Notes: a model not told the origin generated them from the letters alone. A DNA stretch of 64,000 nucleotides from Alloascoidea africana (GCA_030581615.1 JAKTTT010000014.1:62001-126000); one strand, 5' to 3'. Counted from the stretch's first letter, positions 40,973 to 51,232 are shown. Numbers and translations: made by a program.

Positions 40973-42394
40973 TCATGCCATAGGCTCTTTACAAAGGTTC
41001 AGTTTATTTAAATGCAAATACACATCTGTGCCATATCCTTCCAAGCTGATCAGCTGGACGTCGCCTCCAAAGTATCGAGCATATAGCCTACTGATGGGCA
41101 GACCATATCCAAAGCCGGCCATAGGAGCTCCTATCATACCTTGGGCAAAATCAGGCTGAAGCTCCGGTATATTCTTGACCGTTGTAAACATGTAATTCCA
41201 AACTTTAGGAATGTTACTCCTCGCAATACCTCCTCCTTGATCGGAAACTTTGATTGTGATGTCTTCGTTCCCATCTGCCACAATGACCTTGATTGGAGGA
41301 TAGCTCTTGCTCTCCAGCAAGTCTGTACCATACAGCTCCACCGTTGCCCTTAGCGAGTTCTTCACAATCTCAAAGATCATGTGGTTGAGATGAGCTGGGA
41401 TGTACATCATGGTAAGATCTGGTTCGCAATGCAGTTCAACTTTGGGACCTTCAAACAAGCCATACCAGTCTTCGCAGACCTGTTTTGCCAACTCAATTGC
41501 ACCTTCTGCAACGTCCCGAATGCCAGTCCGGGCACAAATTATACCGACGTACTTTTCTTCAATCATCTTCTCCACCACCGAGTTTGGCAGCCTCCCGGTA
41601 CCAACATCACAAAGCGCAACGTGCTGGCCAATAAGAATTCTTATTCCAATTCTCGTTGTATAAAACTTGTCTAAAAACGTTTGGATTGTCTCGCCCATTT
41701 GTGGTGGGACTTTTTTGTTTGGCTGGCTTTGATACTCTTTAACGCCCTGGGCAACGGTCGTAACCACCGCGTCGTGCCGTGTTCTGATATTTGAAATCAA
41801 GTCCCGAAACTTGATGTTATATTGAAGGAGTTCATCCGGCCATTCTGAGGTGGCTGCTGGTGAATGATTCTCGAAGAGATGGAGCACAGAGCTCAGAAAT
41901 CCTCCTTTTCCGTTCTTTTTGCCTTTGAGCGTTGAGTTTCCTCCTCCATCCGAACGGGTGTCAGTTTGCTTATCTGGACTGGATCGCTTATTGATATCCT
42001 CTAAATCCAATGTATATTCTTTCCTATTGGTTCCTTTCTCGGAATTTATGTCAATCAGACCGTGCTGTGAAGAAGCAGCAAAAAGCTGGTTCTTCAACTC
42101 AGGAGAGATATACTTTGAATGCTCCTTATCTTTGAACTCGAGGATATCCACAAAACTGTCTTCATACCATTTTTCAACTCGCTTGATTGAAGGCATGTCC
42201 GAAAGACCATCGGGCAATTGTTGCAAATCTCGAACCCTTTGGGCCAAACGTATGGGTAACTCATCGGTCAAGAACACTGATGACCGGTACAATTGAGGCA
42301 AGGATGGTTTGATCCCGTACCGTGCCATCACCGGAAGAGATAATCGCGTCGATGGGAACCTAGCATAGTGCTGTATTTTGGATTGCAGAGACAT
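40973..42394 (-). CDS. Mitochondrial pyruvate/branched-chain dehydrogenase kinase
   Basis: Mitochondrial protein kinase of the GHKL fold that phosphorylates and inactivates the E1-alpha subunit of pyruvate dehydrogenase (yeast Pkp1/Pkp2). 473 aa. The N-terminal helical domain carries RLAQRVRDLQQLPDGLSDMP; a low-complexity insert follows (about 140-180). The ATP lid has the N-box FEIVKNSLRATVE, G1 DQGGGI and G2 GFGYGLPISRLYARYFGGD. Whether it is the Pkp1 or Pkp2 orthologue cannot be fixed. The start ATG leads a basic N-terminus suited to mitochondrial import. Confidence 0.92.
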   Translation of the reverse strand: MSLQSKIQHYARFPSTRLSLPVMARYGIKPSLPQLYRSSVFLTDELPIRLAQRVRDLQQLPDGLSDMPSIKRVEKWYEDSFVDILEFKDKEHSKYISPELKNQLFAASSQHGLIDINSEKGTNRKEYTLDLEDINKRSSPDKQTDTRSDGGGNSTLKGKKNGKGGFLSSVLHLFENHSPAATSEWPDELLQYNIKFRDLISNIRTRHDAVVTTVAQGVKEYQSQPNKKVPPQMGETIQTFLDKFYTTRIGIRILIGQHVALCDVGTGRLPNSVVEKMIEEKYVGIICARTGIRDVAEGAIELAKQVCEDWYGLFEGPKVELHCEPDLTMMYIPAHLNHMIFEIVKNSLRATVELYGTDLLESKSYPPIKVIVADGNEDITIKVSDQGGGIARSNIPKVWNYMFTTVKNIPELQPDFAQGMIGAPMAGFGYGLPISRLYARYFGGDVQLISLEGYGTDVYLHLNKLNLCKEPMA

Positions 42395-42652
42395 TCCGGA
42401 CCAGAGTTGGATAGCACCAGATCAAACAAAAGCTTCTCCGCGCTATTATGTTCGCCGAGAGTCTGATGTTTGATGTTTTCCCCAGATTCGGTGTGGCCGC
42501 TCCCGGGAGTTTCCCTTGAAAAGTTACGGGAAACGACACCCGTGCACCCATGGCCAATCACAGGATTCTGGTTTGTAGAAATTAACATCGGCTTCTGTTC
42601 AAGATCAGTCTGGCATAAATAGGCGTGCTAATCAACCGTGGACCAACACATT

Positions 42653-43114
42653 ATGTTACGATCATTGTCGACATCTTCACGACAGCTGCTGAGAGCTCCT
42701 GTGTTAAGGGCCGCACTGAACAGGAACGTTGCCGCTGCTTCTTACTCGACATCCGTTACAGAACAGGACAAGACTACAGCTACTCCATCGGTCGTTACAC
42801 AACAGGCACCAAATAGAGCAGAAACCTGGGCTCCCAGTCAAAAGCCAAGGAGCGACGCTTTCAGCGGTCCTAGATTCGAGCAAGTTAACCTAGAAGACCA
42901 GCCCGCTCCATATGCAGCAATTGAGCTGATTGCCAAGCAGCCAATCCGTTATGTCCATGGGCAAAGTGCCGTTTGCGAAGGTGGGAAAGGAGCTCTGGGC
43001 CATCCCAAAATCTTTATTAATGTTGAGGCTCCTGGTGCCCATGATTGTTTGTACTGTGGGTTGAGATTCGCTAATGAAAAGTACAGAGCTCAGCTAGAAA
43101 AGAAAGAGGAGTAG
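42653..43114 (+). CDS. Complex I 13-kDa subunit, NDUFS6 type (zf-CHCC)
   Basis: Matrix-arm accessory subunit of NADH:ubiquinone oxidoreductase, binding one zinc near the Q module. 153 aa. The start at 42653 gives the presequence MLRSLSTSSRQLLRAP. The C-terminal zinc-binding core is CEGGKGALGHPKIFINV followed by DCLYCGLRFANEKY (C, H, C, C ligands). Its presence implies that this yeast retains complex I, unlike Saccharomyces. Divergent from the kinase gene by about 260 bp. Confidence 0.92.
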   Translation: MLRSLSTSSRQLLRAPVLRAALNRNVAAASYSTSVTEQDKTTATPSVVTQQAPNRAETWAPSQKPRSDAFSGPRFEQVNLEDQPAPYAAIELIAKQPIRYVHGQSAVCEGGKGALGHPKIFINVEAPGAHDCLYCGLRFANEKYRAQLEKKEE

Positions 43115-43343
43115 ATGGCTTCATTTACTACAAAATACTATCATATCGTGATTCAGCAGATGGGCTCGGAAGATATTTTATAGAACGGTACTAATAAAGC
43201 TGAAGAGTCCTTCAGTTTTAGTTGCATTTCCTTACAATCATAGTCACAATGTACTCCATTATATAGGTACAATATTCAACGCTTTTTTATGGCCTTTTTA
43301 GAAACGATTAAGAAGCTCCATAATATGGAACACGGATACAAGT

Positions 43344-44283
43344 CTATGTTTTTATCTGTGAAGCGTACTTGTTAACCACTGTGTCAAATAACAAGTTCTT
43401 TTCATCAAAATCCACAACTGCTGGATGACTTGGATCCACTTTTCGTAAACGTTCAACTGCACCTTCGTATCCATCTCCTTCTAGCACAGAACGTGAAATG
43501 TTGTTGGCCAAAAGGTTTGCATCATTGGGATGGGCTTCTAAAGCGCGATCAAGCGCAGTGGATGCCTCAGGTAACTGTTGTAATTGAAGATTCGCAACAA
43601 CAAGGCCAGCCTGTGCTCTGGCAGTATCGGCATGAGAGACAATATCTTCGTAGAAATAAAGTGCCTGACTTGATGATGGGCCTCCAACACGTAGGTTGTA
43701 CCATGCTTCTGCTAGGTTGAAAATGATGCTGTCTTGGGCAAACTTCTTTGCGGTTTTCACAAGCTTTCCTGCCAAATCGACTCGATCTTGAACGAGATGT
43801 AACTGTACCAGGAGGGAGATCGCTTCTAAGCTGCCTTCGTTGTTCGATAGCAGCGTAATAGCCTCTTCTGTTCTCCCTTCTCTTTGAAGAACTATGGCTC
43901 CAAGTACCTCGACAGTTTCAACTTTTGGATAGTTCTCAATCAACTCCTCGATTGTGGACAGACCCTCTGCTTCGCCTAAAATATACTGAGCATAACCTTT
44001 GACAGCTTGAGCACTAGGCGAATCAGACCCGGCCTTGTCAATTGACGCAACAACTTCCTTTGCCTTCCCAAGAGCTATTTGTGCTCGATATATGTATTCC
44101 TGAGCCTTTTCCAAAGCAGATTCATCAAATCCTTCTATGGGTGTTACTGCCACCTTGTCGTATTGACCAGTGAAAAACTGCTCCCTTATGGTGAATAGCT
44201 CTGCAGCAATGTTAGACAATAAAGCACTTGCACAATTTCCTCGCTAACACAAGCTTACCTCCCGAATCAGAAAAAGGGTCCAT
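43344..44283 (-). CDS. SEC28: Sec28, epsilon-COP of the COPI coat (2 exons)
   Basis: Subunit of the coatomer coat for Golgi-to-ER vesicles; a TPR-like helical protein that stabilises alpha-COP. Exons 44283-44259 and 44200-43344 give 293 aa. The 25-nt first exon encodes MDPFSDSG and joins to ELFTIREQFFTGQYDKV, the typical start of epsilon-COP. The intron has GTAAGC, a GTCTAAC branch site and CTGCAG. Repeats are visible throughout (for example AVKGYAQYILGEAEG, LSTIEELIENYP). Ends YASQIKT. Confidence 0.9.
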
Positions 44284-44547
44284 CGCGTAGCTCTGAGTAT
44301 ATGGAATTGTTATCGAGCGCTGTCCTCTTTGGCGTTCTCCCGTGTGTCGAAGCTCAGTACGATCCCGGGAGTTTGGACACAGCGCTTCCGGATTCTAGCC
44401 ACAGTGGATCAGCCACAGAGCTCCGCAATAATAAGAACATCAACCGCTTTTTTGCAATCTCAAAATTGAGATCCGAGAACCGTTTGCTTACCTTGTCTTC
44501 GAACCGGTTTTCTCAAGAAGAGCAAACACGGAATAATATCTACACCA

Positions 44548-45489
44548 ATGGGCACCGGAACACCATCGGAAAGCGGAACTGGTCAAGTTGCGCCGCCTCG
44601 TCCAATCCCTCAGCAGGCAATAGACTTTTATGAAGCCGATAGCAAACTGACTCCAGCCGACAGGACAGACATTGCGAACTGCTATCGAAGGATATCATAC
44701 ACAACTCTAGCTGGAGGCTGGACTTCCTTTTTCATATGCTTCGGCATTCCGTTTCAGGTGAAGAAGGTTTCTGCCGGTCCTAGTTTACTGGCGGGTCTAT
44801 TTGGAATGGCAGGTGCCAGTGCCATTATTGCAGCTCAAAGTAAGAATTGGGCTAGCCAACAGTTCGAAGGACGGGAAGCGCCTTTGCGGATAGTCCAAAT
44901 GATTGGGGCCAATGAGATCCCATTAATGGCCTCCTATTACAAAGAAACGGCATTGCATCCGGAGAAGAGTGTAAAGGATCCGCGGAAGATCAGTGAAGAG
45001 ATGAAGAAGAAAAGAGAGAGCATTATGCAAAGCCGAGATCCTCTCGGGTTGTGGAAACCTCAACTAGAAGAGCGTAAAGCAAAGATGGAAGCGGACCAAA
45101 GGGAACGAGAAAAATCACTAATGGAAAAAGTTGGCTCTTTGTCTGACAGGAAAGAGGATGATGACCCTTCTTATTCAATTACAGATTCTGAACTGGATAT
45201 TGATGGTAAAGACCAATCTTCACCAGATTTATCTAGATTATCACCATGGGAAAAAATCAGATATCAAAACAATGTGCAAATGAGCGGTTCAAATTCATCA
45301 TCATGGGATAGAGTGCGAAGGCAGGGTTTCCAGACAAATAACGACGCTGGATCCCCAGGTTCCCCGATGACGGATAACACAGCTGATTTAACCGAGGAAG
45401 AACAGCGTTTAAAGGCAGCCCAGGAGGAGTTTGATAGGCAATTGGATCAGGAGAGACAGACATCGGGAGATGGTGATAAATATCTATAG
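44548..45489 (+). CDS. Predicted membrane protein, 313 aa, unknown
   Basis: Not recognised. Two hydrophobic stretches (GGWTSFFICFGIPFQV and GPSLLAGLFGMAGASAIIAA, about residues 58-97) could form a hairpin in a membrane. The N-terminus is Pro/Gly-rich without a clear signal; the C-terminal two thirds are hydrophilic, charged and likely coiled coil (EEMKKKRESIMQSRDPLGLW; EEEQRLKAAQEEFDRQLDQE). The size and hairpin recall small organelle inner-membrane proteins, but I would not assign a family. Divergent from SEC28 by about 265 bp. Confidence 0.75.
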   Translation: MGTGTPSESGTGQVAPPRPIPQQAIDFYEADSKLTPADRTDIANCYRRISYTTLAGGWTSFFICFGIPFQVKKVSAGPSLLAGLFGMAGASAIIAAQSKNWASQQFEGREAPLRIVQMIGANEIPLMASYYKETALHPEKSVKDPRKISEEMKKKRESIMQSRDPLGLWKPQLEERKAKMEADQREREKSLMEKVGSLSDRKEDDDPSYSITDSELDIDGKDQSSPDLSRLSPWEKIRYQNNVQMSGSNSSSWDRVRRQGFQTNNDAGSPGSPMTDNTADLTEEEQRLKAAQEEFDRQLDQERQTSGDGDKYL

Positions 45490-45640
45490 TATTCAAGACA
45501 TACACACACTTTTGTATATATTCCCTATTTGTTTGAGAATTTTAGAAAAAAGAGCACACTACATTCATAAGATAAATATGAGCTAAGCTCCCTTCCCTTG
45601 ACAAAGTGTTTAGATTGTTCTTATAGGCAAAGCTGCTGAA

Positions 45641-47281
45641 TCAGCCACCAGCACCAACCCTGAATGATAGAATATCATTCTTTCCAATGTCAATTGTATC
45701 ATCTTCACTAACTTTTATGCCTCCAACCCCTTCTATAGCAGCAATGTTGACATCCCCGATAATTCTCTTCGCGGCAATACCAACTGGCGTGCCTCTTTTC
45801 ATCAGAACGCTGTCCCGAAAGACATGGGAGTCGCCAAATGAGTGTATGTTCTTCACTGGATAGACCGGGATGAGATCAAGCACATCCACAACAGCCTGAA
45901 GAACCTGAACAACGCCAGTTGAGCCAAACCTGTAGAGTACCAAATCTCGAACATTTTCCAATCGACTGAAAGGCATTAATAAGGAGTTGAAATCAGTAGC
46001 AAAGAATTTCTTAACACTTACGTCTGTAATTTTTCGCTAAGCGGTTTCAAATCTGAATCAGGGAGATCCTCCAAAGTATCCACGAATTCCGTTCCTTCTT
46101 CATACTTTATGAAGCCTTGCTTTGCTAGTTTCCTCAGCAAAACTTCTGTGATAGCGGAAGTAAGAATTGCCTTCGATTCGGGGTACTTTCTCATGATCTT
46201 GCTTACATTTTTATCTGCATCCGGGTGATCAATCTTGTTTAAAGCCAGTACAGTTGGGAATTTGTGTTTGCAAAATGCTCTAACAACTTTGGCAATTGTC
46301 TCATCATCCCATTCGGGCAATGGGCCCAACTTCAAATTGCCTATTGCTTTTGCAACAAGATTGGAGGTACTCCCATAACCACTGAATTGATTCTGCAATG
46401 TTTCTACCGTTGATGATTCTAACAGATTTCATTGTCAAAATGGATTTATTCGTTGAATAAACATGATATAAATGCTCACTCTTTGCAATATGTCGTCGCT
46501 TAATTGATCCCCTGTAAAACTATGTTAATATGATAAGTGAAACAATTTTATACAGCAATGACCTACCATTTCTCTTTCAAGTTTCCCTCAATCCATCTGT
46601 AGATCTCGTCCTGTAACCATTCGATATCCTGTAACGGGTCGTATCCCCTACAAATATTTTTAGTCCTCCTTGTCTGTAACTATCATCACCATTATCGCTT
46701 ACCTTGTAGCTTTTCCCTCGGCATCTGTGGTACCCGAGACATCAACAACATGGATCAAGGCGTCAGCATGTCTGAGGTCATCTAAAAACTTGTTCCCCAA
46801 CCCCCGGCCTAGTCATTTTCTGTATTAGGGACTGTTTCATGTCCGATAAAGAAAGAATTGTTCACTATTCGCTCACCTTCGTGAGCCCCAGGAACCAACC
46901 CGGCGACGTCTAGCAACAGTATCGGTACAAATCTCTTGCCATTGTTACACCATCCATAGTTTGGCTTGCATTTTGCTTGGAGTCCGAATCTCACGCAAGC
47001 ACATTCTACCTGTAGATAGCCGGTCGCTTTGTTGGGATCGATTGTGGTAAACGGGAAAGCTCCTGTTTTCGCTGCCGCATCCGTCAAACCTGTGTGTATT
47101 CAACTTGTTAGTCATCTCCTATTGCTATTGGAAATTGTATTAGGGACATGCTATTCAAACTAGGCGTAATCTTGTTAGTGGATGCTATTCATCCAAAAAT
47201 TGCTGATATAATTTGAACTTACGTCGTCGACTTGCCACTAGATGGTTTTCCAACAATTCCTATTAAAGGGTCCCTCGCCAT
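45641..47281 (-). CDS. YGR210C-type Obg/YchF-related GTPase with TGS domain (8 exons, one of 8 nt)
   Basis: Conserved GTP-binding protein of unknown cellular role, found in archaea and eukaryotes. Exons 47281-47223, 47159-47152, 47089-46877, 46808-46703, 46647-46567, 46511-46480, 46418-46022 and 45965-45641 give 406 aa (S. cerevisiae YGR210C is about 411). G1 is [21 protein letters not shown]3 [14 protein letters not shown], with [21 protein letters not shown]4 NKIDHPDA and a C-terminal TGS domain ([17 protein letters not shown]). The 8-nt exon (TTTGAATA) supplies T-L-N-S after the P-loop; it needs a GC donor (GCATGT) and is preceded by a GTAAGT/CTAAC intron. Each exon junction keeps frame. 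Seven introns make it the most interrupted gene here. Confidence 0.92.
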
Positions 47282-47452
47282 CCTTGTATGCTCTCGTGGC
47301 ACCGAACCAACCTGGGGGGTGTAATTAACGGAGCGTTGGCAGGTTCGATTGTTCTTGTGTGAAAAGCAGCCTGTGTGTCCAATTTTTCTCCTCCAATTAT
47401 ATTTTCCTCTGTTCACCACTCATCGCTCAGACATGCCCACTACAGCCAGAAC

Positions 47453-48610
47453 ATGATATTTGAGAAGCATGCTCCACAACGCTTTTCAAAAGTTGGCATC
47501 TCTTTGCTCCAAATACGGTGGATTACGGGCTCTGCTACTCAAGGTAGATGTACAAAACCAACCTTTTTGATGAAAGATGATCTTATTCTCCACCAACGAG
47601 AGCCTGTCTATAGTCTACTCAAGCATACAGCAGAAAAGAATCACTTGGGCCAGTATACAGATGAATTCTCCAAGAGGATATGGAATTCGACAGTTGAAAA
47701 GCAAATGAAGAGAAATAATTTTTACAAAAAGCTGAAAAGCGCAAGAAATGAGGAGAGTAAAAAGCAAGTGTTTGAAGCTTGGGTCTTTAATACCCTTCAG
47801 ATAGCGTACAACAAGCTCACTTCCCGTCAGCTAACACACAGAGAAGCAGTACGACTGAGGTGGAAATATTTGGGGGCTTCTAATTTCATGTATCCCCGGG
47901 GGGCCGTTCAGTTTCTCAGATATTTGAAAGACTCAAATGTGTCGTGGGGAGTAATGACATGGAAGTATGGACCCTTTTTCGAGTCAATAGTAAGAGATGT
48001 CGGGACCCCTTCTTCAAATCCACTACTTGTGGCGGAATCTATAATCTCTTCTAATCCAAAGAAGTTGCAATCAATTCCTATTGTTGCACATGTGAACTTT
48101 GCGAATGAGGGTATTCGACTGCCAGATCCGCAAACCTTTAAGACCCTAGAGGACAAGGTACTTGGCGCATCAACTTTTAGGAATGTATTCTATATAGATG
48201 ATAACTTGGGAGCAGAATTCGCCTCAGCACAGTCGATGAATTACAAAACCATACTCATCACCAAAAGTCTCCCTAAACGATCATCCAATGTCAGGTTTCT
48301 GATGGACCAGGTAGATTCTCAAGATACTTTGTCCTCCTCTAGTAGACAGGGCAGTAAGAGAGAAGACCTAATACAACAACTAAGAGACATGAACTACATT
48401 ATGGTGGAATCTTACACAGAGATTGTACGATACTTGGACTTGACGATACCAGATAGGCCAGGCGCTTACACTACAAAGCCCTTTGACACAAACAGTCGGG
48501 AAGAAGCAGCTCATGGCAGCATTATGGCAGAAGAGAGCACGTCTCTTCTGGATGACGAACTGGAAGACTCTTTTAAGCCTAAAGCACTTCTGATAGATAG
48601 CAACAAATGA
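47453..48610 (+). CDS. HAD-like protein, 385 aa, function unknown
   Basis: The first in-frame ATG is at 47453. The N-terminus MIFEKHAPQRFSKVGISLLQ looks like a mitochondrial presequence. The middle resembles the Rossmann core of HAD phosphatases: VSWGVMTWKYGPFFESIV (motif II-like), RLPDPQTFKTLEDKVLG (compare the KPDP step), and VFYIDDNLGAEFASAQSM with an acidic DD (motif IV-like). No DxDGT nucleophile motif is visible N-terminally, so it may be a degenerate or non-catalytic member. The C-terminus is acidic. It is divergent from the GTPase gene by 171 bp. Confidence 0.6.
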   Translation: MIFEKHAPQRFSKVGISLLQIRWITGSATQGRCTKPTFLMKDDLILHQREPVYSLLKHTAEKNHLGQYTDEFSKRIWNSTVEKQMKRNNFYKKLKSARNEESKKQVFEAWVFNTLQIAYNKLTSRQLTHREAVRLRWKYLGASNFMYPRGAVQFLRYLKDSNVSWGVMTWKYGPFFESIVRDVGTPSSNPLLVAESIISSNPKKLQSIPIVAHVNFANEGIRLPDPQTFKTLEDKVLGASTFRNVFYIDDNLGAEFASAQSMNYKTILITKSLPKRSSNVRFLMDQVDSQDTLSSSSRQGSKREDLIQQLRDMNYIMVESYTEIVRYLDLTIPDRPGAYTTKPFDTNSREEAAHGSIMAEESTSLLDDELEDSFKPKALLIDSNK

Positions 48611-48691
48611 TATAAAACAGCTTTTTAAAAGTTTCTGAAATCTCCAATTTTCACAAATAGCCCTAGGGCGGGGTAACGGTAACCCTAAGAT

Positions 48692-48700
48692 CCGGGTAAC
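48692..48700 (+). promoter_or_regulatory. Reb1-type site CCGGGTAAC
   Basis: About 90 bp past the end of the HAD-like gene and just before a TATAAAAG box at about 48713-48720. It has GGTAACGG-like neighbours. Strong promoter-like layout with no long ORF behind it. Confidence 0.5.
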
Positions 48701-48712
48701 ATTATATTTGTG

Positions 48713-48853
48713 TATAAAAGCGAGCCCTTCCCGACGCTTGTTTATTTTTTTCTTCTTTTCTCTCTCCAAGCCAGAAGGTCGGCATCAAACGAGAATATGG
48801 CCCTTGCCTTTTACCAGAGCCATCCGGGTGCTTCCTTTAATGGCTTTTATTAG
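48713..48853 (+). other. TATA-driven short transcript candidate (18-codon ORF)
   Basis: A TATAAAAG box (about 48713), a T-rich initiator stretch and an ATG at 48797 open an 18-codon ORF (MALAFYQSHPGASFNGFY). No gene fits behind it. It may be a short regulatory transcript, the first exon of an unseen gene, or an upstream promoter of RTR1. Speculative. Confidence 0.25.
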
Positions 48854-49088
48854 TTTTTGGAAATATTTCTCTTTTTAAGAGACTTGCGTGGATTGATTAT
48901 CAATTTGCTTTTTTCAATTTTGAAAGTGAGGCCACTTTTGATTTGGAAAAGAGTCGATGAATAGCGATTGTAGGCGGTAAAATCTTGTAATCTCTTAGTC
49001 TTCTAGCAGTAAAACAGACACGGCGAGCAGACAAGGCCAGAATGGAGGAATTTGTGTAGGGAAGTGTGCAAAGTGGACGTCCAAACAA

Positions 49089-49097
49089 TATAAAAGG
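49089..49097 (+). promoter_or_regulatory. TATA box of RTR1
   Basis: TATAAAAGG 140 bp before the RTR1 ATG, followed by pyrimidine-rich sequence typical of a yeast initiation region. Confidence 0.5.
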
Positions 49098-49228
49098 AGC
49101 CCCTCTCCACCCTTCTTTTCTCTCTTCTCTTTTCTACTCCAGACAAACCACTTTTATCTTACTTATATGCCACAGTATCGCATCTCTCTAGTCCAGCTAC
49201 TCCCGTTTTCTGATTCGCTCAAGCAACA

Positions 49229-50036
49229 ATGTCTTCAAATCAGATACCCCACCCGCAACTGATCCTCCAGATTAACCCATCTTCGTCCCTGGCAGTCTTC
49301 CTCCCCCGTCTCAGGCCCTTCTCGAAACCAGGGAACCTGACATTGGCAGAGTCCAACAGCCTTGCTCTAGAGTTGACAGAATTCCTGCTTGATGGATGTG
49401 ATAGGCAGTTCCTCAAGTTTATTGCTAGATTTCTGACACCCGACCTTCTGGATGAAATCATTACTGAGAGGAATCTGATTCATGTTTGTGGTTATCCTCT
49501 CTGCAATAACGACCCAAAAGTATGCAAACTACTTTTTTTGAAATTCCAGCGCGTTTTACTAATCCTCCATTTAGGGCACCCGCCAGAGACACCAAATCAA
49601 TCACCGTAGAGTCAGTATGGTGCTGCCATCGACCTACCTGTCCAAGTTTTGCTGTAAAGAGCACTACCAGTCTGCACAGTTCTACAGGGCTCAGCTATCT
49701 GACGAATCGCTGTTTGCAAGGCGAGACGTGACCTACTTGCCGTATGGATCAATGTTTTGGGAGAAAGATATTGCCCTGTTGGAGGAAGTAATGGACAAGT
49801 ATAGCACAGAATCGACTACGAAAACTCTAGCTGAGGTTATTACAGATTTTAAAGACTTGCATGTATCCGGGAAGAATAACGCTATTTTCACCAATACCGA
49901 CCCCTTTGTAACAGTTAACAAACTTACCAATGGCTTTGACAAGATTAACATAAACGTTGAGGAAAGAGACCAGGACGTTATTGACCAGGAGAATCTGGAA
50001 GGAATGGAAGAAAAAAACTTAATAAATAATGGTTGA
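49229..50036 (+). CDS. RTR1: Rtr1/RPAP2-type RNA polymerase II CTD phosphatase (2 exons)
   Basis: Zinc protein that removes Ser5 phosphate from the RNA polymerase II tail and aids Pol II import. Exons 49229-49519 and 49575-50036 give 250 aa (yeast Rtr1 about 226). The zinc finger is split by the intron: CGYPLC in exon 1 and SKFCCKEHYQSAQFY in exon 2, a CX4C...CX3H pattern. The intron (55 nt) has GTATGC, TTACTAAT and TTTAG, and the phase-0 join keeps CNNDPKGTRQ in frame. The C-terminus is acidic. Confidence 0.88.
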
Positions 50037-51232
50037 AAGCGACCGCGCCACCTCGTTTCAAATAAAGAACAGCGGGCAATGGCCATGAAGTATGCCATTA
50101 TCTTTCCGAGTTTCCATTTATCAGAAACTGGGAGCAAAGGCGTCCACTGGTGGCGCACTTTGGAATCAATGGCCAAACTGATAGAACGAAACTTGGACCG
50201 TTCGCAATACAGCCTTCAAAGATGATGGCTACGCTTTTGGCACCACAAATGAGCTATAAAACTATTGCTTATTCTCCGTTTCTAGTAGCGCAACTCTCGG
50301 GATTCTAGTCTTAGATGTAGAATCAATGCCGAGAAGTATATCGTCACACCAACCCAGCGTCAAGAAATTTGATCAACCTTTGGTGTGTTGGAAGTGTCAA
50401 AGACCATTTAAGATATATGTCACTATAGTATTATGGAGAGCCTGGCAAAATGACTAGATGATAATGAATAATGATTGATGATGTATACGGATTTATTCTA
50501 TTGCTTCATGAAGATAATTCTTGGAGTATAGGAGTAGCAACCCATCGTTCCTTTGTTAAACCCAAGCAATGTGACTCCAAAAAGCAACTGTGTTTGTGAA
50601 TGTGGTTCTTGCAAAACCAAAGGCTCATCATCAATTCACCGTCGTAGTTGTGGAGATGAGCTCAGGCTAATCAGAACTTAAACGTGCACCCGAACCCGAG
50701 CCCGACAGGGACTTTTCTTCTTGTGTAATCACAGTCTCGGAGGCTGGCCGTAAACATGGTTCACAAAAATGCTGTTTTGTATGCCCGGTCTTGGTGATAT
50801 TCACCACATTGCGCGTGCTTGAATGTCGACAAATCGAAGCGATCAGTGGCACAATTGAAATCTTGAAGCGCCGACGACCCAATATCGCGTGGCGCCAAAG
50901 AATGTTTACAGTTCCATGACCCCCTAACTACCATGTTTTGGGATATCTTCCTTTGTGGCCTGTGATAATCGTAAAGTGTCAAGGTTTCGTACGAAGGAAC
51001 AACTTTTCCGATATATATACTGACTTTTCGTGCGCACATAGAAGGGTTCGCATTACGAATCAATATACCCTCAAACTGGCTTACGAGGACAAACTTTTAA
51101 TACAATTACAAATAGATTTTGAGATGCGTTAGGGTGTGACAATTTAAATTACTAAAAGCTAAACATGTTGTGACTTAAATTACAAGATAGCTCTAACCCA
51201 AGCCAAATAAAGTAGACAAACACATAAGCAGT
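50037..51232. other. Long convergent intergenic region
   Basis: 1.2 kb between the ends of RTR1 and RPS13, unusually long for a convergent gap. I see AT-rich, structureless sequence, with overlapping frames up to 100 codons without motifs. A gene split into short exons could hide here, given how small exons in this genome can be, but nothing recognisable is seen. Confidence 0.45.
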
